The notes beneath the pieces are model-generated. The model was given only the letters and a program-made list of their open reading frames with translations, did no database searches and was not told where the DNA came from. From positions 1 to 64,000 of the forward strand of contig JAQTUV010000003.1 in NCBI GenBank assembly GCA_028707175.1: DNA of 64,000 nt, written 5' to 3'. Position 1 is the first letter of the stretch, and each line of letters begins with the position of its first letter. This document shows positions 9,165 through 20,260 of this stretch, one piece after another. Both the position numbers and the translations under genes were made by a program. The stretch comes from Sideroxydans sp. (GTDB lineage: Bacteria; Pseudomonadota; Gammaproteobacteria; Burkholderiales; Gallionellaceae).

Positions 9165-10447
9165 GCGCTTCCTTCATTTTCATTCTGTTGTTGGCGCTCA
9201 TGCTCACGGGCATGCCCATCTCTATCTCCTTGGGATTGACTGTACTCAGCTTCCTTTTTTTGTTTACACAGGTCCCGCTAGAGTCTGTTGCGCTTAAATT
9301 ATTCACCGGCATCGAGAAGTTCGAGATCATGGCGATCCCGTTTTTCATCCTTGCGGGTAATTTCCTCACCCATGGCGGAGTGGCGAAACGCATGATTCGC
9401 TTCGCGTCATCGATGGTCGGTCACTTGTATGGTGGTCTTGGCATGTCGGGTGTGCTGGCCTGCGCTTTGTTCGCTGCTATCTCGGGTTCTTCTCCAGCCA
9501 CCGTCGTCGCCATCGGCTCCATCTTGTTGCCAGCGATGATCAAGGCGGGTTTTCCCAATAAATTTGGGGCGGGCATCATCACCACATCAGGCGCGCTGGG
9601 CATCCTCATTCCACCGTCCATCGTGATGGTGATGTATTCGGTTGCGACCAACACTTCGGTCGGGGCGCTATTCATGGCGGGTGTCGTCCCTGGCATCGCG
9701 CTGGCATTGGTGTTGGGTGGGGTGACCTACTATCGCGCACGCAAGTTCGATTATCCTCGTTTGCCAAAGGCGAGTTTAGGCGAACGCTGGAGGGCGTTCC
9801 GTGAATCGGTATGGGGGTTGTTGCTCATCGTGATCGTGATGGGCGGTATCTACACAGGGATGTTCACACCAACCGAAGCGGCAGCAATGAGTGCGGTGTA
9901 TGCCTTCTTCATCGCAGTGTTCGTCTATAAAGATCTGAGCTTCAAGGATGTTCCTAGGGTGTTACTCAACTCGGCCAATATGTCGGCGATGTTGCTCTAC
10001 ATCATCACCAACGCCATGTTGTTCTCGTTCATTATGACCAACGAGAACATCCCGCAAGCGCTGGCAAATTGGATGTTGGGCAACGGGCTTGGGGTCATCA
10101 CATTCTTGTTGGCATGCAACATCATTCTGTTGCTGGCGGGAAATTTCATGGAGCCGTCCTCCATCGTGCTCATCTTCGCGCCCATCCTATTTCCGGTGGC
10201 GATGAAGTTGGGTATCGATCCTGTTCATTTCGGCATCATCATGGTGGTGAACATGGAAGTCGGCATGTGTCATCCGCCCGTGGGTCTTAACCTCTATGTT
10301 GCCTCCGGCATCACCAAAATGGGCATCACCGAACTCACCATCGCCGTCTGGCCGTGGTTGCTGTCCATGCTGGGCTTCCTGATGATGGTCACCTATTGGC
10401 CTAGCCTGTCTCTCTGGCTACCGCGCATGCTCGGAATGATTCAGTAA
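9161..10447 (+). CDS. dctM: TRAP transporter large permease, DctM family
   Basis: 428 aa with about 12 hydrophobic segments. Motifs of the DctM/SiaM family include GMPISISLGL near the N-terminus, AAISGSSPATVVAIGSILLPAM (about 105-125), GALGILIPPSIVMVMY and GVFTPTEAAA-like GMFTPTEAAAMSAVY. It is the Na+-driven translocation subunit for the organic acid bound by DctP. It starts inside the dctQ stop (ATGA), so translation is coupled. Confidence 0.94.
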   Translation: MSASFIFILLLALMLTGMPISISLGLTVLSFLFLFTQVPLESVALKLFTGIEKFEIMAIPFFILAGNFLTHGGVAKRMIRFASSMVGHLYGGLGMSGVLACALFAAISGSSPATVVAIGSILLPAMIKAGFPNKFGAGIITTSGALGILIPPSIVMVMYSVATNTSVGALFMAGVVPGIALALVLGGVTYYRARKFDYPRLPKASLGERWRAFRESVWGLLLIVIVMGGIYTGMFTPTEAAAMSAVYAFFIAVFVYKDLSFKDVPRVLLNSANMSAMLLYIITNAMLFSFIMTNENIPQALANWMLGNGLGVITFLLACNIILLLAGNFMEPSSIVLIFAPILFPVAMKLGIDPVHFGIIMVVNMEVGMCHPPVGLNLYVASGITKMGITELTIAVWPWLLSMLGFLMMVTYWPSLSLWLPRMLGMIQ

Positions 10448-10496
10448 TTTGCACTCATAAAACCTTCGAGCCCTTTGATTTTATGTGATTTGAGCG

Positions 10497-10521
10497 TGCC
10501 CGCCCTGCGACAGGGCGGGCA
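10497..10521 (+). terminator. GC hairpin after dctM
   Basis: An 11-bp stem (TGCCCGCCCTG / CAGGGCGGGCA) with a 3-nt loop lies 50 nt after dctM and 64 nt before ndk. It lacks a U tract, so termination would be weak or factor-dependent. A TAGAAT -10-like hexamer for ndk follows at about 10530. Confidence 0.5.
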
Positions 10522-10584
10522 AACCCTGATAGAATCGCGCCCCTCAGAAATTTCTGAATTACATTAATCATTTGGAGAAGAAGC

Positions 10585-11010
10585 ATGGCTGTTGAACGTA
10601 CCCTCTCAATTATCAAACCCGATGCAGTTGCAAAGAATGTTATCGGTCAAATCTATAGCCGTTTTGAAGGCGCTGGCTTGAAAGTTATCGCTGCGCGCAT
10701 GACTCAGTTGTCGCAAGCTGAAGCAGAAGGTTTTTACGCTGTGCACAGCGCACGTCCTTTCTTTAAGGATTTGGTTGCATTTATGATTTCTGGCCCAGTG
10801 ATGATTCAAGTGCTGGAAGGCGAAGGCGCAATTCTGAAGAATCGTGATCTGATGGGTGCAACCGATCCTAAGAAGGCTGATAAAGGCACGATCCGTGCTG
10901 ATTTCGCTGACAGCATCGATGCAAATGCAGTACACGGTTCTGACGCTGCTGAAACAGCGGCTGTTGAAATCGCTTATTTCTTCCCAGCATTGAACGTATA
11001 TTCTCGTTAA
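10585..11010 (+). CDS. ndk: Nucleoside diphosphate kinase
   Basis: 141 aa, the usual length. The active-site NAVHGSD places the phosphorylated His at 117. [12 protein letters not shown] at the N-terminus and the Kpn-loop region are normal. It balances NTP pools by phosphate transfer from ATP via phospho-His. A good RBS (TTGGAGAAG) precedes ATG 10585. It is followed 14 nt later by rlmN, an arrangement common in beta- and gammaproteobacteria. Confidence 0.97.
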   Translation: MAVERTLSIIKPDAVAKNVIGQIYSRFEGAGLKVIAARMTQLSQAEAEGFYAVHSARPFFKDLVAFMISGPVMIQVLEGEGAILKNRDLMGATDPKKADKGTIRADFADSIDANAVHGSDAAETAAVEIAYFFPALNVYSR

Positions 11011-11024
11011 GTCTGAAGTAGAAA

Positions 11025-12110
11025 ATGAAGCAAAACCTCCTCGATTTTGATGCGCAACAACTCACGACTTGGTTCGCGGAGCAGGGCGAAAAGCCTTTCC
11101 GTGCCAAGCAAGTGTTGCGCTGGATTTACAAAAACGGGGAGTCCAATTTTGATGCGATGAGTGATTTGGCTAAATCACTCCGTGCGATGCTCAACGAAAA
11201 AGCCTGTATTACCCCGCCCGTTGTGGTGCGTGAAGAAACCGCATCCGATGGCACACACAAGTGGCTGCTGAATGTGGGGACAGGCAATGCCGTGGAGACG
11301 GTATTTATCCCAGAAGATGATAGAGGTACGTTGTGTATCTCGACGCAGGCAGGGTGTGCACTGGATTGCGCATTCTGTTCGACGGGAAAACAGGGGTTTA
11401 ATCGCAATCTTTCTACGGCTGAAATTATCGGTCAGGTGTGGTGGGCAAATCACCAGCTTGGAAAAAATGCCGATGGGAATTGGCATATCACCAATGTGGT
11501 ATTGATGGGGATGGGCGAGCCGTTGTTGAATTTTGAGAGTACGGTCAGCGCGCTTAAGCTGATGTTGGATGACAATGCATACGGATTGTCGCGCCGTCGC
11601 GTGACTGTTTCTACCTCGGGGATTGTTCCTGCGATGGATAGATTGCGCGATGAGTGCCCAGTGGCGCTAGCGGTCTCTCTGCATGCGCCTAATGATGTGA
11701 TGCGAGATGAATTGGTGCCCATCAATCAGAAGTATCCTTTGAATGAATTGATGGCGGCTTGTCAGCGTTATCTTGAAAAAGCGCCGCGTGATTTTGTGAC
11801 GTTCGAATACGTCATGTTGGCGGGGGTGAATGATGGTCTAAAGCAGGCGAAAGAGTTAATTGCGCTTGTGCGTGATGTGCCCTGTAAGTTTAATCTGATT
11901 CCTTTTAATCCTTTTCCGCAAGCGCCTTATTTGCGTTCAGATATGGATGCGGTCAAGCGTTTTCGTGATGTGCTGATGCAGGCTAATATTGTGACGACTA
12001 TTCGTAAAGTGCGTGGAGATGACATCGCTGCTGCATGTGGTCAATTGGCGGGACAAGTGCAAGATAAAACTAAAAGGACAATGCATCGTTTGGTAGAGGT
12101 GAATCAATGA
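11025..12110 (+). CDS. rlmN: 23S rRNA A2503 / tRNA A37 C2-methyltransferase (radical SAM)
   Basis: 361 aa. The radical-SAM motif C-x3-C-x2-C is at Cys111, 115 and 118. The region [14 protein letters not shown] and the C-terminal [13 protein letters not shown], which carries the second catalytic Cys of the RlmN/Cfr mechanism, are present. It methylates C2 of A2503 in 23S rRNA and A37 in some tRNAs. The stop overlaps the pilW start by 4 nt. Confidence 0.96.
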   Translation: MKQNLLDFDAQQLTTWFAEQGEKPFRAKQVLRWIYKNGESNFDAMSDLAKSLRAMLNEKACITPPVVVREETASDGTHKWLLNVGTGNAVETVFIPEDDRGTLCISTQAGCALDCAFCSTGKQGFNRNLSTAEIIGQVWWANHQLGKNADGNWHITNVVLMGMGEPLLNFESTVSALKLMLDDNAYGLSRRRVTVSTSGIVPAMDRLRDECPVALAVSLHAPNDVMRDELVPINQKYPLNELMAACQRYLEKAPRDFVTFEYVMLAGVNDGLKQAKELIALVRDVPCKFNLIPFNPFPQAPYLRSDMDAVKRFRDVLMQANIVTTIRKVRGDDIAAACGQLAGQVQDKTKRTMHRLVEVNQ

Positions 12111-12859
12111 AATTTGCATATGTCGCACTACTGATGATTATGTTGGCAGGATGTGCTACCAAGAATGCGGATGAGCAGACGGTCTCTGAAAAGGCGCGCA
12201 ACATTGCGATTAGTCATACTGAACTATCGGCTGCTTATTTTGGGAGGTTGCAATACGCTACTGCTTTGCAAGAGATAGGCGTTGCATTGCGTGCGGATCC
12301 TACCTATTCGCCTGCTTACAATGTCAGTGGTTTAATTAGGATGGCATTGCATGAGGATGAATTGGCGGAGTCTGATTTTTTGCATAGCATTAAGCTAGAT
12401 AAAACATCCCCTGAGTCTCGTAATAATTATGGTTGGTTTTTGTGCCAACGAGGGCGGGCAAAAGAATCAGTCCCCCAATTTTTGGAAGCACTTAAAAACC
12501 CTTTATATCAGACCCCTGAAGTTGCTTATTCAAACGCGGGTGTTTGTGCATTCAAGGCGGGAGATGTTGCACAGGCAGAGAGTTACTTGCAACGTGCGCT
12601 GATATTGCAACCAGGCATGTCAATGGCGCTGTATGGCTTTGCGGAGCTACACTTTTCCAAGGGAAATTTTGCGCATGCGAAATCGTACTTCATACGTTTT
12701 CAACAAAATGTCCAAGATTTAAATGCGGAGCAACTGTGGTTGGCCATCCGGATTGAGCGGAAGATGCACGACGCGAATTCTGAGGCCAGTTATATATTGC
12801 AACTGGGAAAACGATTTCCAGACTCCCCAGAATTTCAACTTTCTCAGATGGGTGAATGA
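12107..12859 (+). CDS. pilW: Type IV pilus biogenesis/stability lipoprotein PilW (PilF)
   Basis: 250 aa. A lipoprotein signal with lipobox L-A-G-C gives a lipidated Cys near residue 16. The rest is tetratricopeptide repeats (about residues 35-230) of the PilF/PilW type, for example [19 protein letters not shown] and [17 protein letters not shown]. Family role: outer-membrane pilotin needed for PilQ secretin assembly. It lies between rlmN and rodZ, the conserved order. Start and stop both overlap the neighbours. Confidence 0.9.
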   Translation: MKFAYVALLMIMLAGCATKNADEQTVSEKARNIAISHTELSAAYFGRLQYATALQEIGVALRADPTYSPAYNVSGLIRMALHEDELAESDFLHSIKLDKTSPESRNNYGWFLCQRGRAKESVPQFLEALKNPLYQTPEVAYSNAGVCAFKAGDVAQAESYLQRALILQPGMSMALYGFAELHFSKGNFAHAKSYFIRFQQNVQDLNAEQLWLAIRIERKMHDANSEASYILQLGKRFPDSPEFQLSQMGE

Positions 12860-13821
12860 TGGAAAATATTCCCGAAGCGCAAAAGCTGTCTGAAGCTGTT
12901 ATTGGAGTTGGGGCAAGATTGCGTGCGGCACGTGAGTCGCAGGGATTGACGGCTAGTGATATTGCATCGCGTATTAAGTTCAGCGTAAAGCAAGTTGAAT
13001 CTCTTGAGATTGGGGATCAGGCACATTTGCCGGAAGGCGCATTCTTGAGAGGGTTTATCCGTAGTTATGCACGCACTGTTCAATTAGATGAGGCTGATCT
13101 GATTGGCGAATTGCAGAGCTCTGTGGCGGAAAAAAATTCCTTGCATGAAGATCCTCTTCCAATCATGTCTGTGGAATCAAATTCTACGAATTCTCGCAAT
13201 AACGGATATTGGCGTTGGGTTGGTGTGGTGGCGTTGCTTGTCTTGGCAGGATGGGTGTGGCAACAACTAAGTCAGCCTGTGTTTGAGAAGTCCGTGATAA
13301 GTGAGATTAAACTGCCAGAACCTATACCAGTAAGCTCTAGCGTGGCTGCGACAAGTGGAGTTGAAATGACGGATAGCTTGCGCTCAGAAATTCCTGTTAT
13401 GCAGCCAACTTCTTCAGTCATTACGCCCGCATTGCCTAAGTCGATTGATGTGAAGGATGCTCAAGTTAAGCCTGAAAATAAAGACTCGACGTCAGGAATG
13501 GATTCTTTGAAACAAGCTACTGAAAAAGTGGCTTCTGCGGTGTCTACGACAGACTTGGCTGTTTTGGAGCAGTTAAAGAAGCGCCCTCTGCACTTCGTGT
13601 TTACAGCCGATTCATGGGCTGAAGTCGTTGATAAAAATGGGGAAACTTTACTATCTAAAATGAACCCAGCAGGGAGTGAAAAGTGGATTGGTGGACGTGT
13701 ACGTGCGCCATATAAAATCTCTATTGGGAATGTGTCCGGCGTCCGTCTCTACAATAGGGGGCGTGAAATCGATCTGTCTCAATACAAACAATCTGGTAAA
13801 GCGCAATTGGTGGTTGAGTAA
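12856..13821 (+). CDS. rodZ: RodZ-like helix-turn-helix membrane protein
   Basis: 321 aa. A HTH_25 domain lies at about residues 16-85 (LRAARESQGLTASDIASRIKF, GAFLRGFIRSYARTV). A single transmembrane helix is near 115-132 (WVGVVALLVLAGWVW). A Ser/Pro/Thr linker and a C-terminal DUF4115 domain (FTADSWAEVVDKNGETLL ... GVRLYNRGREIDL) follow. RodZ links MreB filaments to the cell-wall machinery. ATGs at 12856 and 12859 are both possible. It overlaps pilW and is followed by ispG, the order found in many proteobacteria. Confidence 0.88.
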   Translation: MMENIPEAQKLSEAVIGVGARLRAARESQGLTASDIASRIKFSVKQVESLEIGDQAHLPEGAFLRGFIRSYARTVQLDEADLIGELQSSVAEKNSLHEDPLPIMSVESNSTNSRNNGYWRWVGVVALLVLAGWVWQQLSQPVFEKSVISEIKLPEPIPVSSSVAATSGVEMTDSLRSEIPVMQPTSSVITPALPKSIDVKDAQVKPENKDSTSGMDSLKQATEKVASAVSTTDLAVLEQLKKRPLHFVFTADSWAEVVDKNGETLLSKMNPAGSEKWIGGRVRAPYKISIGNVSGVRLYNRGREIDLSQYKQSGKAQLVVE

Positions 13822-13824
13822 ATC

Positions 13825-15096
13825 ATGAGTCATCTTCATATCATGCGTCGTAAGACGACTGCAGTACGTGTCGGCGATATCTACATCGGTGGTGATGCAC
13901 CTATCGTCATTCAATCGATGACCAATACGGATACTGCCGATGCTGAAGGCACGGCAAAGCAGGTGTACGAATTGGCACAAGCAGGTTCTGAACTGGTGCG
14001 TATCACGGTGAATACCACCGAAGCAGCCATTCAAGTGCCTGTCATCCGCAAGATGTTGGACGACATGGGGTGCGACGTTCCACTCATCGGTGATTTCCAT
14101 TACAACGGGCATCGCTTACTCACCGAGTATCCAGCGTGCGCCCAAGCGTTGGCGAAATATCGAATCAATCCAGGTAACGTGGGTAAGAACCGTAAAGGTG
14201 AAGACCAATTCGCCATGATGATCGCGGTGGCCAAGCAGTATGACAAGCCAGTGCGTATCGGAGTCAATTGGGGGAGCTTGGATCAGGATCTGGTCGTGCG
14301 CATGATGGATGAGAACTCCAAACTGGCGCAGCCTAAAGAAGCGAACGAGGTGACGCGTGAGGCGCTCATCGTTTCTGCCTTGCAAAGCGCGCAACGCGCC
14401 GAGGAGTTGGGCTTGCCGCATGACCGTATCGTGTTGTCGTGCAAAGTGAGTGCGGTGCAGGATCTGATTGCGGTGTACACCGAACTGTCCAAGCGCAGTG
14501 ACTATCCCTTGCATCTTGGTTTGACCGAGGCGGGAATGGGTTCCAAGGGCATCGTGGCGTCGACTGCGGCGTTGTCCGTGTTGTTGCAGCGAGGCATCGG
14601 CGACACCATCCGTATCTCGTTGACGCCAGAGCCCAACGGTGACCGTACGCAAGAAGTGGTGGTGGGGCAGGAGATTTTGCAGACCATGGGCTTGCGTTCG
14701 TTCGCGCCGATGGTGACGGCTTGTCCAGGCTGCGGCCGTACCACCAGCACCGTGTTCCAAGAATTAGCGCAGGACATCCAGCGTTATCTGCGTTCGCAGA
14801 TGCTGGTATGGCGTGAGCAGTATGTGGGGGTGGAAGAGATGGATGTGGCCGTGATGGGTTGCATCGTCAATGGCCCTGGGGAAAGTAAGTTGGCCAACAT
14901 CGGCATTAGTCTGCCGGGTACCGGAGAGACGCCTTCTGCGCCTGTGTATGTCGATGGTGAGAAGACGGTGACGCTACGTGGTGAGAACATTGCCGAGGAA
15001 TTCCAGAAGATCGTTGACGACTATGTTGCCAACAAATATCCAAAACGCGCGGCGGGTGACAAACCAAGCAAGCGTATCGAAATCAAAGCGATTTAA
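13825..15096 (+). CDS. ispG: 4-hydroxy-3-methylbut-2-en-1-yl diphosphate synthase
   Basis: 423 aa. The C-terminal [4Fe-4S] site is visible as ACPGCGRTT and, later, [11 protein letters not shown]. The TIM-barrel substrate domain is intact ([18 protein letters not shown]). It catalyses the penultimate MEP-pathway step, MEcPP to HMBPP. At 423 aa it is the longer betaproteobacterial form. The ATG at 13825 is 3 nt after the rodZ stop, and hisS follows 5 nt after its stop. Synonymous third positions look more GC-rich here than in rodZ. Confidence 0.97.
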   Translation: MSHLHIMRRKTTAVRVGDIYIGGDAPIVIQSMTNTDTADAEGTAKQVYELAQAGSELVRITVNTTEAAIQVPVIRKMLDDMGCDVPLIGDFHYNGHRLLTEYPACAQALAKYRINPGNVGKNRKGEDQFAMMIAVAKQYDKPVRIGVNWGSLDQDLVVRMMDENSKLAQPKEANEVTREALIVSALQSAQRAEELGLPHDRIVLSCKVSAVQDLIAVYTELSKRSDYPLHLGLTEAGMGSKGIVASTAALSVLLQRGIGDTIRISLTPEPNGDRTQEVVVGQEILQTMGLRSFAPMVTACPGCGRTTSTVFQELAQDIQRYLRSQMLVWREQYVGVEEMDVAVMGCIVNGPGESKLANIGISLPGTGETPSAPVYVDGEKTVTLRGENIAEEFQKIVDDYVANKYPKRAAGDKPSKRIEIKAI

Positions 15097-15101
15097 TACA
15101 G

Positions 15102-16373
15102 ATGAGTAATCCCTCCTTACAAGCCGTTAAAGGCATGAACGATATTTTGCCGGACGAGGCGCAGCTTTGGCTGTGGTTCGAAGATACGGTGCGCGACTGG
15201 CTAGAAGGCTACGGCTATCGCAACATTCGTATGCCTTTGGTGGAGCCGACTGCGCTGTTCAAGCGCGCCATCGGTGAGGTCACCGACATCGTCGAGAAGG
15301 AGATGTATAGCTTCGAGGACAGTCTCAACGGTGACCAGCTCACCTTGCGTCCGGAAGGTACGGCATCTTGCGTGCGAGCTGTGTTACAGCACAATCTGCT
15401 GTATAACGCGCCGCAGCGTCTGTATTACCAAGGTCAGATGTTCCGTCACGAGCGCCCACAGAAGGGGCGTTATCGCCAATTCCATCAAGTCGGCGTGGAA
15501 GCATTGGGTTTCGCGGGCCCAGATATCGATGCCGAGCAGATCGTGATGTGCGCTCGTTTGTGGAAAAAACTAGGTATCCGCGATGTGGCGTTGCAGGTCA
15601 ACACGCTGGGCGATGTCGCCTCGCGTCAACGTCATCGTGAGAAACTCATCGCGTATTTTGAGCTGCACAAAGGTGCGCTGGATGCCGAAGCTCAGCGCCG
15701 TTTGTACAGCAACCCATTGCGCATCCTAGATACCAAGAACCCTGCGATGCAGGACTTGGTGAGTGCAGCACCGAAATTGATGGACGAGCTGGATGAGGAT
15801 GCGATCAAACATTTCGAAGCAGTGCAGGCCATCTTGAAGCAGCATGGCATTCCCTACGAGATCAACACTCGTTTGGTGCGTGGCTTGGATTATTACAACC
15901 GTACTGTATTCGAGTGGGTCACCACCCGTCTGGGCGCGCAAGGCACGATCTGCGCGGGTGGTCGTTACGATGGACTGATCGAACAGATAGGCGGAAAACC
16001 AGCTCCTGCCTGTGGTTTCGCTATGGGAGTGGAGCGACTACTGGCATTGTTGCAAGACGATGGTATGCAGAATCCAGCCGCGTCTTTGGATGTGTACGTG
16101 GTACATCAAGGAGAGCAAGCGCAGTCCTTGGCTTGGCAGGTTGCGGAGACCTTGCGCGACGGTGGCTTAAAAGTGCTGTTGCATTGCGGTGGCGGTAGTT
16201 TCAAATCGCAGATGAAGAAGGCTGACGGCAGTGCCGCTGCTTGCGCTGTTATCATCGGCGAAGATGAAGTGCTTGCCAATGCAGTCACCTTCAAACCATT
16301 GCGTGGTGGCGGTGAACAGCAAAAGATTGGTGTAGAAGAATTGCAAGTAAAGATTCGTGAATTGATCAAATAA
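15102..16373 (+). CDS. hisS: Histidyl-tRNA synthetase
   Basis: 423 aa, class II synthetase. Motif 1 region is [16 protein letters not shown]; motif 2 is [20 protein letters not shown]; the HisRS signatures [15 protein letters not shown] and GGRYDGL are intact. The C-terminal anticodon-binding domain covers about residues 330-423. It charges tRNA-His. It lies in the ispG-hisS-yfgM-bamB-der block. Confidence 0.97.
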   Translation: MSNPSLQAVKGMNDILPDEAQLWLWFEDTVRDWLEGYGYRNIRMPLVEPTALFKRAIGEVTDIVEKEMYSFEDSLNGDQLTLRPEGTASCVRAVLQHNLLYNAPQRLYYQGQMFRHERPQKGRYRQFHQVGVEALGFAGPDIDAEQIVMCARLWKKLGIRDVALQVNTLGDVASRQRHREKLIAYFELHKGALDAEAQRRLYSNPLRILDTKNPAMQDLVSAAPKLMDELDEDAIKHFEAVQAILKQHGIPYEINTRLVRGLDYYNRTVFEWVTTRLGAQGTICAGGRYDGLIEQIGGKPAPACGFAMGVERLLALLQDDGMQNPAASLDVYVVHQGEQAQSLAWQVAETLRDGGLKVLLHCGGGSFKSQMKKADGSAAACAVIIGEDEVLANAVTFKPLRGGGEQQKIGVEELQVKIRELIK

Positions 16374-16383
16374 AGGAAAGAAA

Positions 16384-17022
16384 ATGGCTGAGTTAGATTT
16401 GCAAGAGCAAGAACAGGTAGATGCACTGAAGGCATGGTGGAAAGACAACGGAAAATATGTTGTTGGTGTTGCTGTAGTGGGTTTATTGGCATTTGCAGGA
16501 TCTCAGTATTGGAAAAAGCATCAAGTGAGTCAGTCTGAAGAGGCTGCCCAACTTTATGTTGAAGTGGTTAAGCAAGCCTCCAGTAATGATGCTAAGCGCA
16601 TCGGTGATGCTGCTGATGCTTTGGCGAGTCGTTATGGAAGTAGTGCGTATGCGCCCCGTGCGCAATTGCTTGCAGCACAAGCAAGCTTGCAAGCAAAAGA
16701 CGTAGCACGCGCAAAAACCCAATTGCTATGGGTGACGGAGCATGCCAGTGAGGCAGCCTTGCAGGATGCTGCGCATCTGAAATTAGCCAGTACGTTGCTG
16801 GATGAGAAAAAGTTCGATGAGGCGTTGAAGCAACTTGATGCGACTCATCCAGAATCATTTACAGGCTTATATGCTGACCTGAAGGGGGATGTATTAAGTG
16901 CGATGGGTAAGAATGCAGAGGCGAAAACTGCTTATCAACTGGCTTTGGATAAAACGGATGAAAAAAGTATGTATCGCAATCTGATTCAACTGAAGCTGGA
17001 TGGATTGGGCGCTGCCAAATGA
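16384..17022 (+). CDS. yfgM: YfgM-like tetratricopeptide membrane protein
   Basis: 212 aa. A cytoplasmic N-terminus (LDLQEQEQVDALKAWWKDNGK) precedes one transmembrane helix at about 22-40 and a periplasmic TPR-like domain (DUF2133/TPR_21). This layout and its position between hisS and bamB identify YfgM. In E. coli it is a partner of SecYEG and PpiD in periplasmic chaperone trafficking. It has an RBS (AAGGAAAG), and its stop overlaps the bamB start by 4 nt. Confidence 0.9.
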   Translation: MAELDLQEQEQVDALKAWWKDNGKYVVGVAVVGLLAFAGSQYWKKHQVSQSEEAAQLYVEVVKQASSNDAKRIGDAADALASRYGSSAYAPRAQLLAAQASLQAKDVARAKTQLLWVTEHASEAALQDAAHLKLASTLLDEKKFDEALKQLDATHPESFTGLYADLKGDVLSAMGKNAEAKTAYQLALDKTDEKSMYRNLIQLKLDGLGAAK

Positions 17023-18146
17023 AATTGATTCGCCCTTTCTTGCTGGTGCTTGTTGCTGCATTGAGTGCGTGTGGAAGCGATAAAGCGTCGATTGAGCCCG
17101 CTAAATTGATGGATTTCAAGCCATCGGCACAGGTGACAACACGTTGGAAACAAAGTCTTGGCGATGCGGGATTCAACGTGTTGACGCCAGTGGTTACGCG
17201 TGAAGGGGTATTTGCTGCCAGCGCGAAATCATTAGCGCGTTTTGAGCGTGAGAGCGGCAAGCAAGTTTGGCGTATCGTGCCCGATTTTACTGTGTCGGGT
17301 GGGGTGGGGGCTGGCGATGGATTGGTATTGGTAGGTGGTGATAAAGGGGATGTGGCGGCTTATGACGATGTAAGTGGTGCGCTGCGTTGGAAGACCAAAG
17401 TATTTAGTGAAATATTGAGCGCGCCGAAAATTGCTGATGGTGTGGTGGTGGTGCGTACAGGCAATGGTCGCATTGCGGGCTTAGATGCTGCGGATGGGAA
17501 GCGTTTGTGGTTGTACGAACGTTCGACGCCTACTTTAATTGTGCGCAATCACGCGGGTGTCATGATTCGCAACGGTATGGTGTATGCAGGTTTTGCGGCA
17601 GGAAAAGTGGCGGCGATTGGCTTGACCAAAGGGGTAGTGATTTGGGAGTCTGCGGTGTCACAACCCAAAGGTAATACGGAGTTGGAGCGCATTAGCGATA
17701 TCACTAGTTTGCCAGCGGTGGATGATACACAAGTATGTGCTGTTGCCTTTCAAGGCCGCGTTGCCTGTTTTGATGCGGTACAAGGTGGAACGCTATGGAC
17801 GAAAGATATCTCCAGCAGTCAGGGATTGGCGTTGACGGGTAGTCAGTTATATCTGACGAATGCGGATAGTCATGTGCTGGCTCTGGATAGGGCGAGTGGT
17901 AGTTCGCTTTGGAAAAATGATCAATTGTCGTTGCGACGTGCCACGCTAGCTTATCCACTGGATGATTATTTGTTGGTTGGCGATTATGAAGGTTATGTGC
18001 ACGTGTTAAATAAAGAAGACGGTGCATTTGTGGCTCGTTATAAAACGGATGGTAGCCCCATTCTGACTTCGCCTGTGTTGTTGGGCGAGGGAGCTTTGAT
18101 TCAAACCAGCGACGGTAATTTATATTCCATCGCACTCAATAAGTAA
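17019..18146 (+). CDS. bamB: Outer membrane protein assembly factor BamB
   Basis: 375 aa. A lipoprotein signal ends at L-S-A-C, giving Cys19. The rest is an eight-bladed PQQ-like beta-propeller with repeats such as GALRWKTKV, GKRLWLYE, GVVIWES, GTLWTKD and GSSLWKND. It is a lipoprotein of the BAM complex that inserts outer-membrane barrels. It overlaps yfgM and is followed 6 nt later by der, the conserved order. Confidence 0.94.
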   Translation: MKLIRPFLLVLVAALSACGSDKASIEPAKLMDFKPSAQVTTRWKQSLGDAGFNVLTPVVTREGVFAASAKSLARFERESGKQVWRIVPDFTVSGGVGAGDGLVLVGGDKGDVAAYDDVSGALRWKTKVFSEILSAPKIADGVVVVRTGNGRIAGLDAADGKRLWLYERSTPTLIVRNHAGVMIRNGMVYAGFAAGKVAAIGLTKGVVIWESAVSQPKGNTELERISDITSLPAVDDTQVCAVAFQGRVACFDAVQGGTLWTKDISSSQGLALTGSQLYLTNADSHVLALDRASGSSLWKNDQLSLRRATLAYPLDDYLLVGDYEGYVHVLNKEDGAFVARYKTDGSPILTSPVLLGEGALIQTSDGNLYSIALNK

Positions 18147-18152
18147 GAATTC

Positions 18153-19553
18153 ATGTTACCTACACTCGTACTCGTCGGTCGTCCTAACGTCGGCAAATCA
18201 ACGCTGTTTAACCGCCTCACGCGTAGTCGTGATGCATTGGTTGCAGATTTGCCAGGGCTCACGCGTGACCGCCATTACGGACGAGGTCGGGTAGGTGAAC
18301 GGCCTTTCTTGGTGGTTGATACAGGGGGATTAGAGCCTGTTGCTAAAGAAGGCATCATGCATGAGATGGCTAAGCAAACACGCCAAGCTATTGATGAAGC
18401 TGATTTGGTTATGTTTATTGTTGACGGCCGCGCGGGTTTGACGCCGCAAGACCGCATCATCAGCACACAACTGCGTAAAACTGGTCGTCCAATCATGCTG
18501 TTGGTGAACAAGGCTGAGGGAATGCAAAGCGCACGAATTACGGCAGAATTTCACGAATTAGGGATTGGGACGCCGATTCCGATCTCTTCTGCGCATGGTG
18601 ATAACGTCGCCGAAATGATTGAGATCGCATTGGATGAATTGCCCGCCATTGAGCCGGAAATCGAAGAGAAATCAAACAAGCCGAAACTTGCTATTGTTGG
18701 GCGCCCGAACGTTGGCAAGTCTACTTTGGTGAATGCGATTTTAGGTGAAGAGCGCGTCATTGCATTTGACCAGCCAGGTACAACACGCGACTCTATTTAT
18801 ATCGATTTTGAACGTGGTGGTAGGGAATATACGATCATCGATACGGCCGGTGTGCGTCGTCGCGGCAAGGTGGACGAGGCGGTAGAAAAGTTTTCCGTGG
18901 TTAAAACACTGCAAGCAATTGAAGATGCAAATGTCATCGTGTTGGTGGTGGATGCGCGCGATCAAATTACCGAGCAAGATGCTCACCTAGCTGACTTCGT
19001 GTTGCAAACAGGCCGCGCGCTGGTGTTGGCGGTGAATAAGTGGGATGGGTTGGATGAATATAAACGTGATACAGCTAAACGAGACATTGAACGTAAGTTG
19101 CATTTTTTAAGTTTTGCAAAACACCATTTTATTTCAGCACTAAATGGAACAGGTGTTGATGCTCTGCTCAAGTCTGTGAATCAAGCTTATGCAGCTGCGA
19201 TGGTTAAATTGCCAACTCCTCAACTTACCCGCGTGTTGATGGCGGCACTAGAGAAGCAACAACCTCCACGTGGAGGTGTATTTCGTCCGAAGATGCGCTA
19301 TGCCCATCAGGGGGGGAGTAATCCACCGTTAATTGTCATTCACGGCAGTGCGCTGGATAAAGTGCCAGATGGTTATAAGCGATATTTGGAAAAATGCTTT
19401 TGCGAGGCCTTTAAGCTTGAAGGTACTCCGTTACGAATCGACTTTAAGTCTGGCGCGAATCCCTTTGCCGATAAAGTGCCTAAAAAGCTTACTGATAGTG
19501 AAGAACGTGCAATCCTTCGCGTTAAAGCTCGTGGAAAACGCAAAATTGGGTAG
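18153..19553 (+). CDS. der: Ribosome-associated GTPase Der (EngA)
   Basis: 466 aa. Two tandem GTPase domains are visible: GRPNVGKST near residue 8 and again near 182, each with DTGG/DTAG and NKAE/NKWD motifs. A C-terminal KH-like domain covers about residues 350-440, and a basic tail ends the protein (KARGKRKIG). Der is needed for 50S subunit maturation. Confidence 0.97.
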   Translation: MLPTLVLVGRPNVGKSTLFNRLTRSRDALVADLPGLTRDRHYGRGRVGERPFLVVDTGGLEPVAKEGIMHEMAKQTRQAIDEADLVMFIVDGRAGLTPQDRIISTQLRKTGRPIMLLVNKAEGMQSARITAEFHELGIGTPIPISSAHGDNVAEMIEIALDELPAIEPEIEEKSNKPKLAIVGRPNVGKSTLVNAILGEERVIAFDQPGTTRDSIYIDFERGGREYTIIDTAGVRRRGKVDEAVEKFSVVKTLQAIEDANVIVLVVDARDQITEQDAHLADFVLQTGRALVLAVNKWDGLDEYKRDTAKRDIERKLHFLSFAKHHFISALNGTGVDALLKSVNQAYAAAMVKLPTPQLTRVLMAALEKQQPPRGGVFRPKMRYAHQGGSNPPLIVIHGSALDKVPDGYKRYLEKCFCEAFKLEGTPLRIDFKSGANPFADKVPKKLTDSEERAILRVKARGKRKIG

Positions 19554-19558
19554 TTAGG

Positions 19559-20260
19559 ATGAGTTTGCCAAATGGTGAAATGAGCAGTTTTCTTGCAGAC
19601 CTGGCTGGTGAGGTGACGCAAACACTTGAAGCTAAGCGTACGCAACAGCAAAATCGTCACGCGATTGAACAAGATATTAACTTGGCCTTGAATCGTACAT
19701 TCCAATTCTTTAACGCCTTAGTTAAACACCTAAATACGCTTGAGCCCAATATCAACAGGGCGTACTCATTCGATTCAAAAGCGCAGTTTTCCTCTCTAAA
19801 ATGGAAAAAAGCTTTGGTCGAGTATCGCAAACAAGGTTTGGACGATAATGCTTTATTGGATCATGTGTTCTTTCAAGTCAAAATGGCTTCGTCGGTGCCG
19901 GTGGTTGTGGTGCGTCGTTGGGAGCAATTTCAAGAGGTTAGTAAAGGTATCCAAAAGTTTGGATTAAAGCCTAAGGAAGATTTGCAGGATGTGTGGAGGA
20001 ATAGGACTCAAAAACCTACCTTTGAGATTGGCTTGGAACCTGAATTTATTATTCGTATGTGTTTTCAAGCTGATTATGCAGAAGGGGTTGTGATTCTTGA
20101 GTGTGGAAATTTAGAAGGTTTCGGCGAATTGAAAGCGAAGCTTAGCCCGCAGCAACTGAGTACTGCAGTGCTTGAGGATTTTGGTCGTTATTTAATGGGA
20201 CGGTCAACTCGACTGCCGACTGAAATTCAATTCACACCAATTGGCTCAGTGAATATTTAA
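19559..20260 (+). CDS. Conserved protein of unknown function between der and hfq
   Basis: 233 aa, soluble, no signal peptide or clear membrane segment. The N-terminal third is helical and rich in Gln/Glu (TLEAKRTQQQNRHAIEQDINLALNRTFQFF); the C-terminal half is predicted beta-rich. I do not recognise the family. It starts 5 nt after der, so it is co-transcribed with it, and is followed by a 200-base gap containing the hfq promoter. The coding sequence is more AT-rich than der. The natural frame and compact spacing make it a real gene. Confidence 0.7.
   Translation: MSLPNGEMSSFLADLAGEVTQTLEAKRTQQQNRHAIEQDINLALNRTFQFFNALVKHLNTLEPNINRAYSFDSKAQFSSLKWKKALVEYRKQGLDDNALLDHVFFQVKMASSVPVVVVRRWEQFQEVSKGIQKFGLKPKEDLQDVWRNRTQKPTFEIGLEPEFIIRMCFQADYAEGVVILECGNLEGFGELKAKLSPQQLSTAVLEDFGRYLMGRSTRLPTEIQFTPIGSVNI

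Noticed and set aside
14116-14760. 214-codon minus-strand frame over ispG
   Set aside because: A shadow of ispG; rich in His/Arg/Gln as expected for antisense reading.
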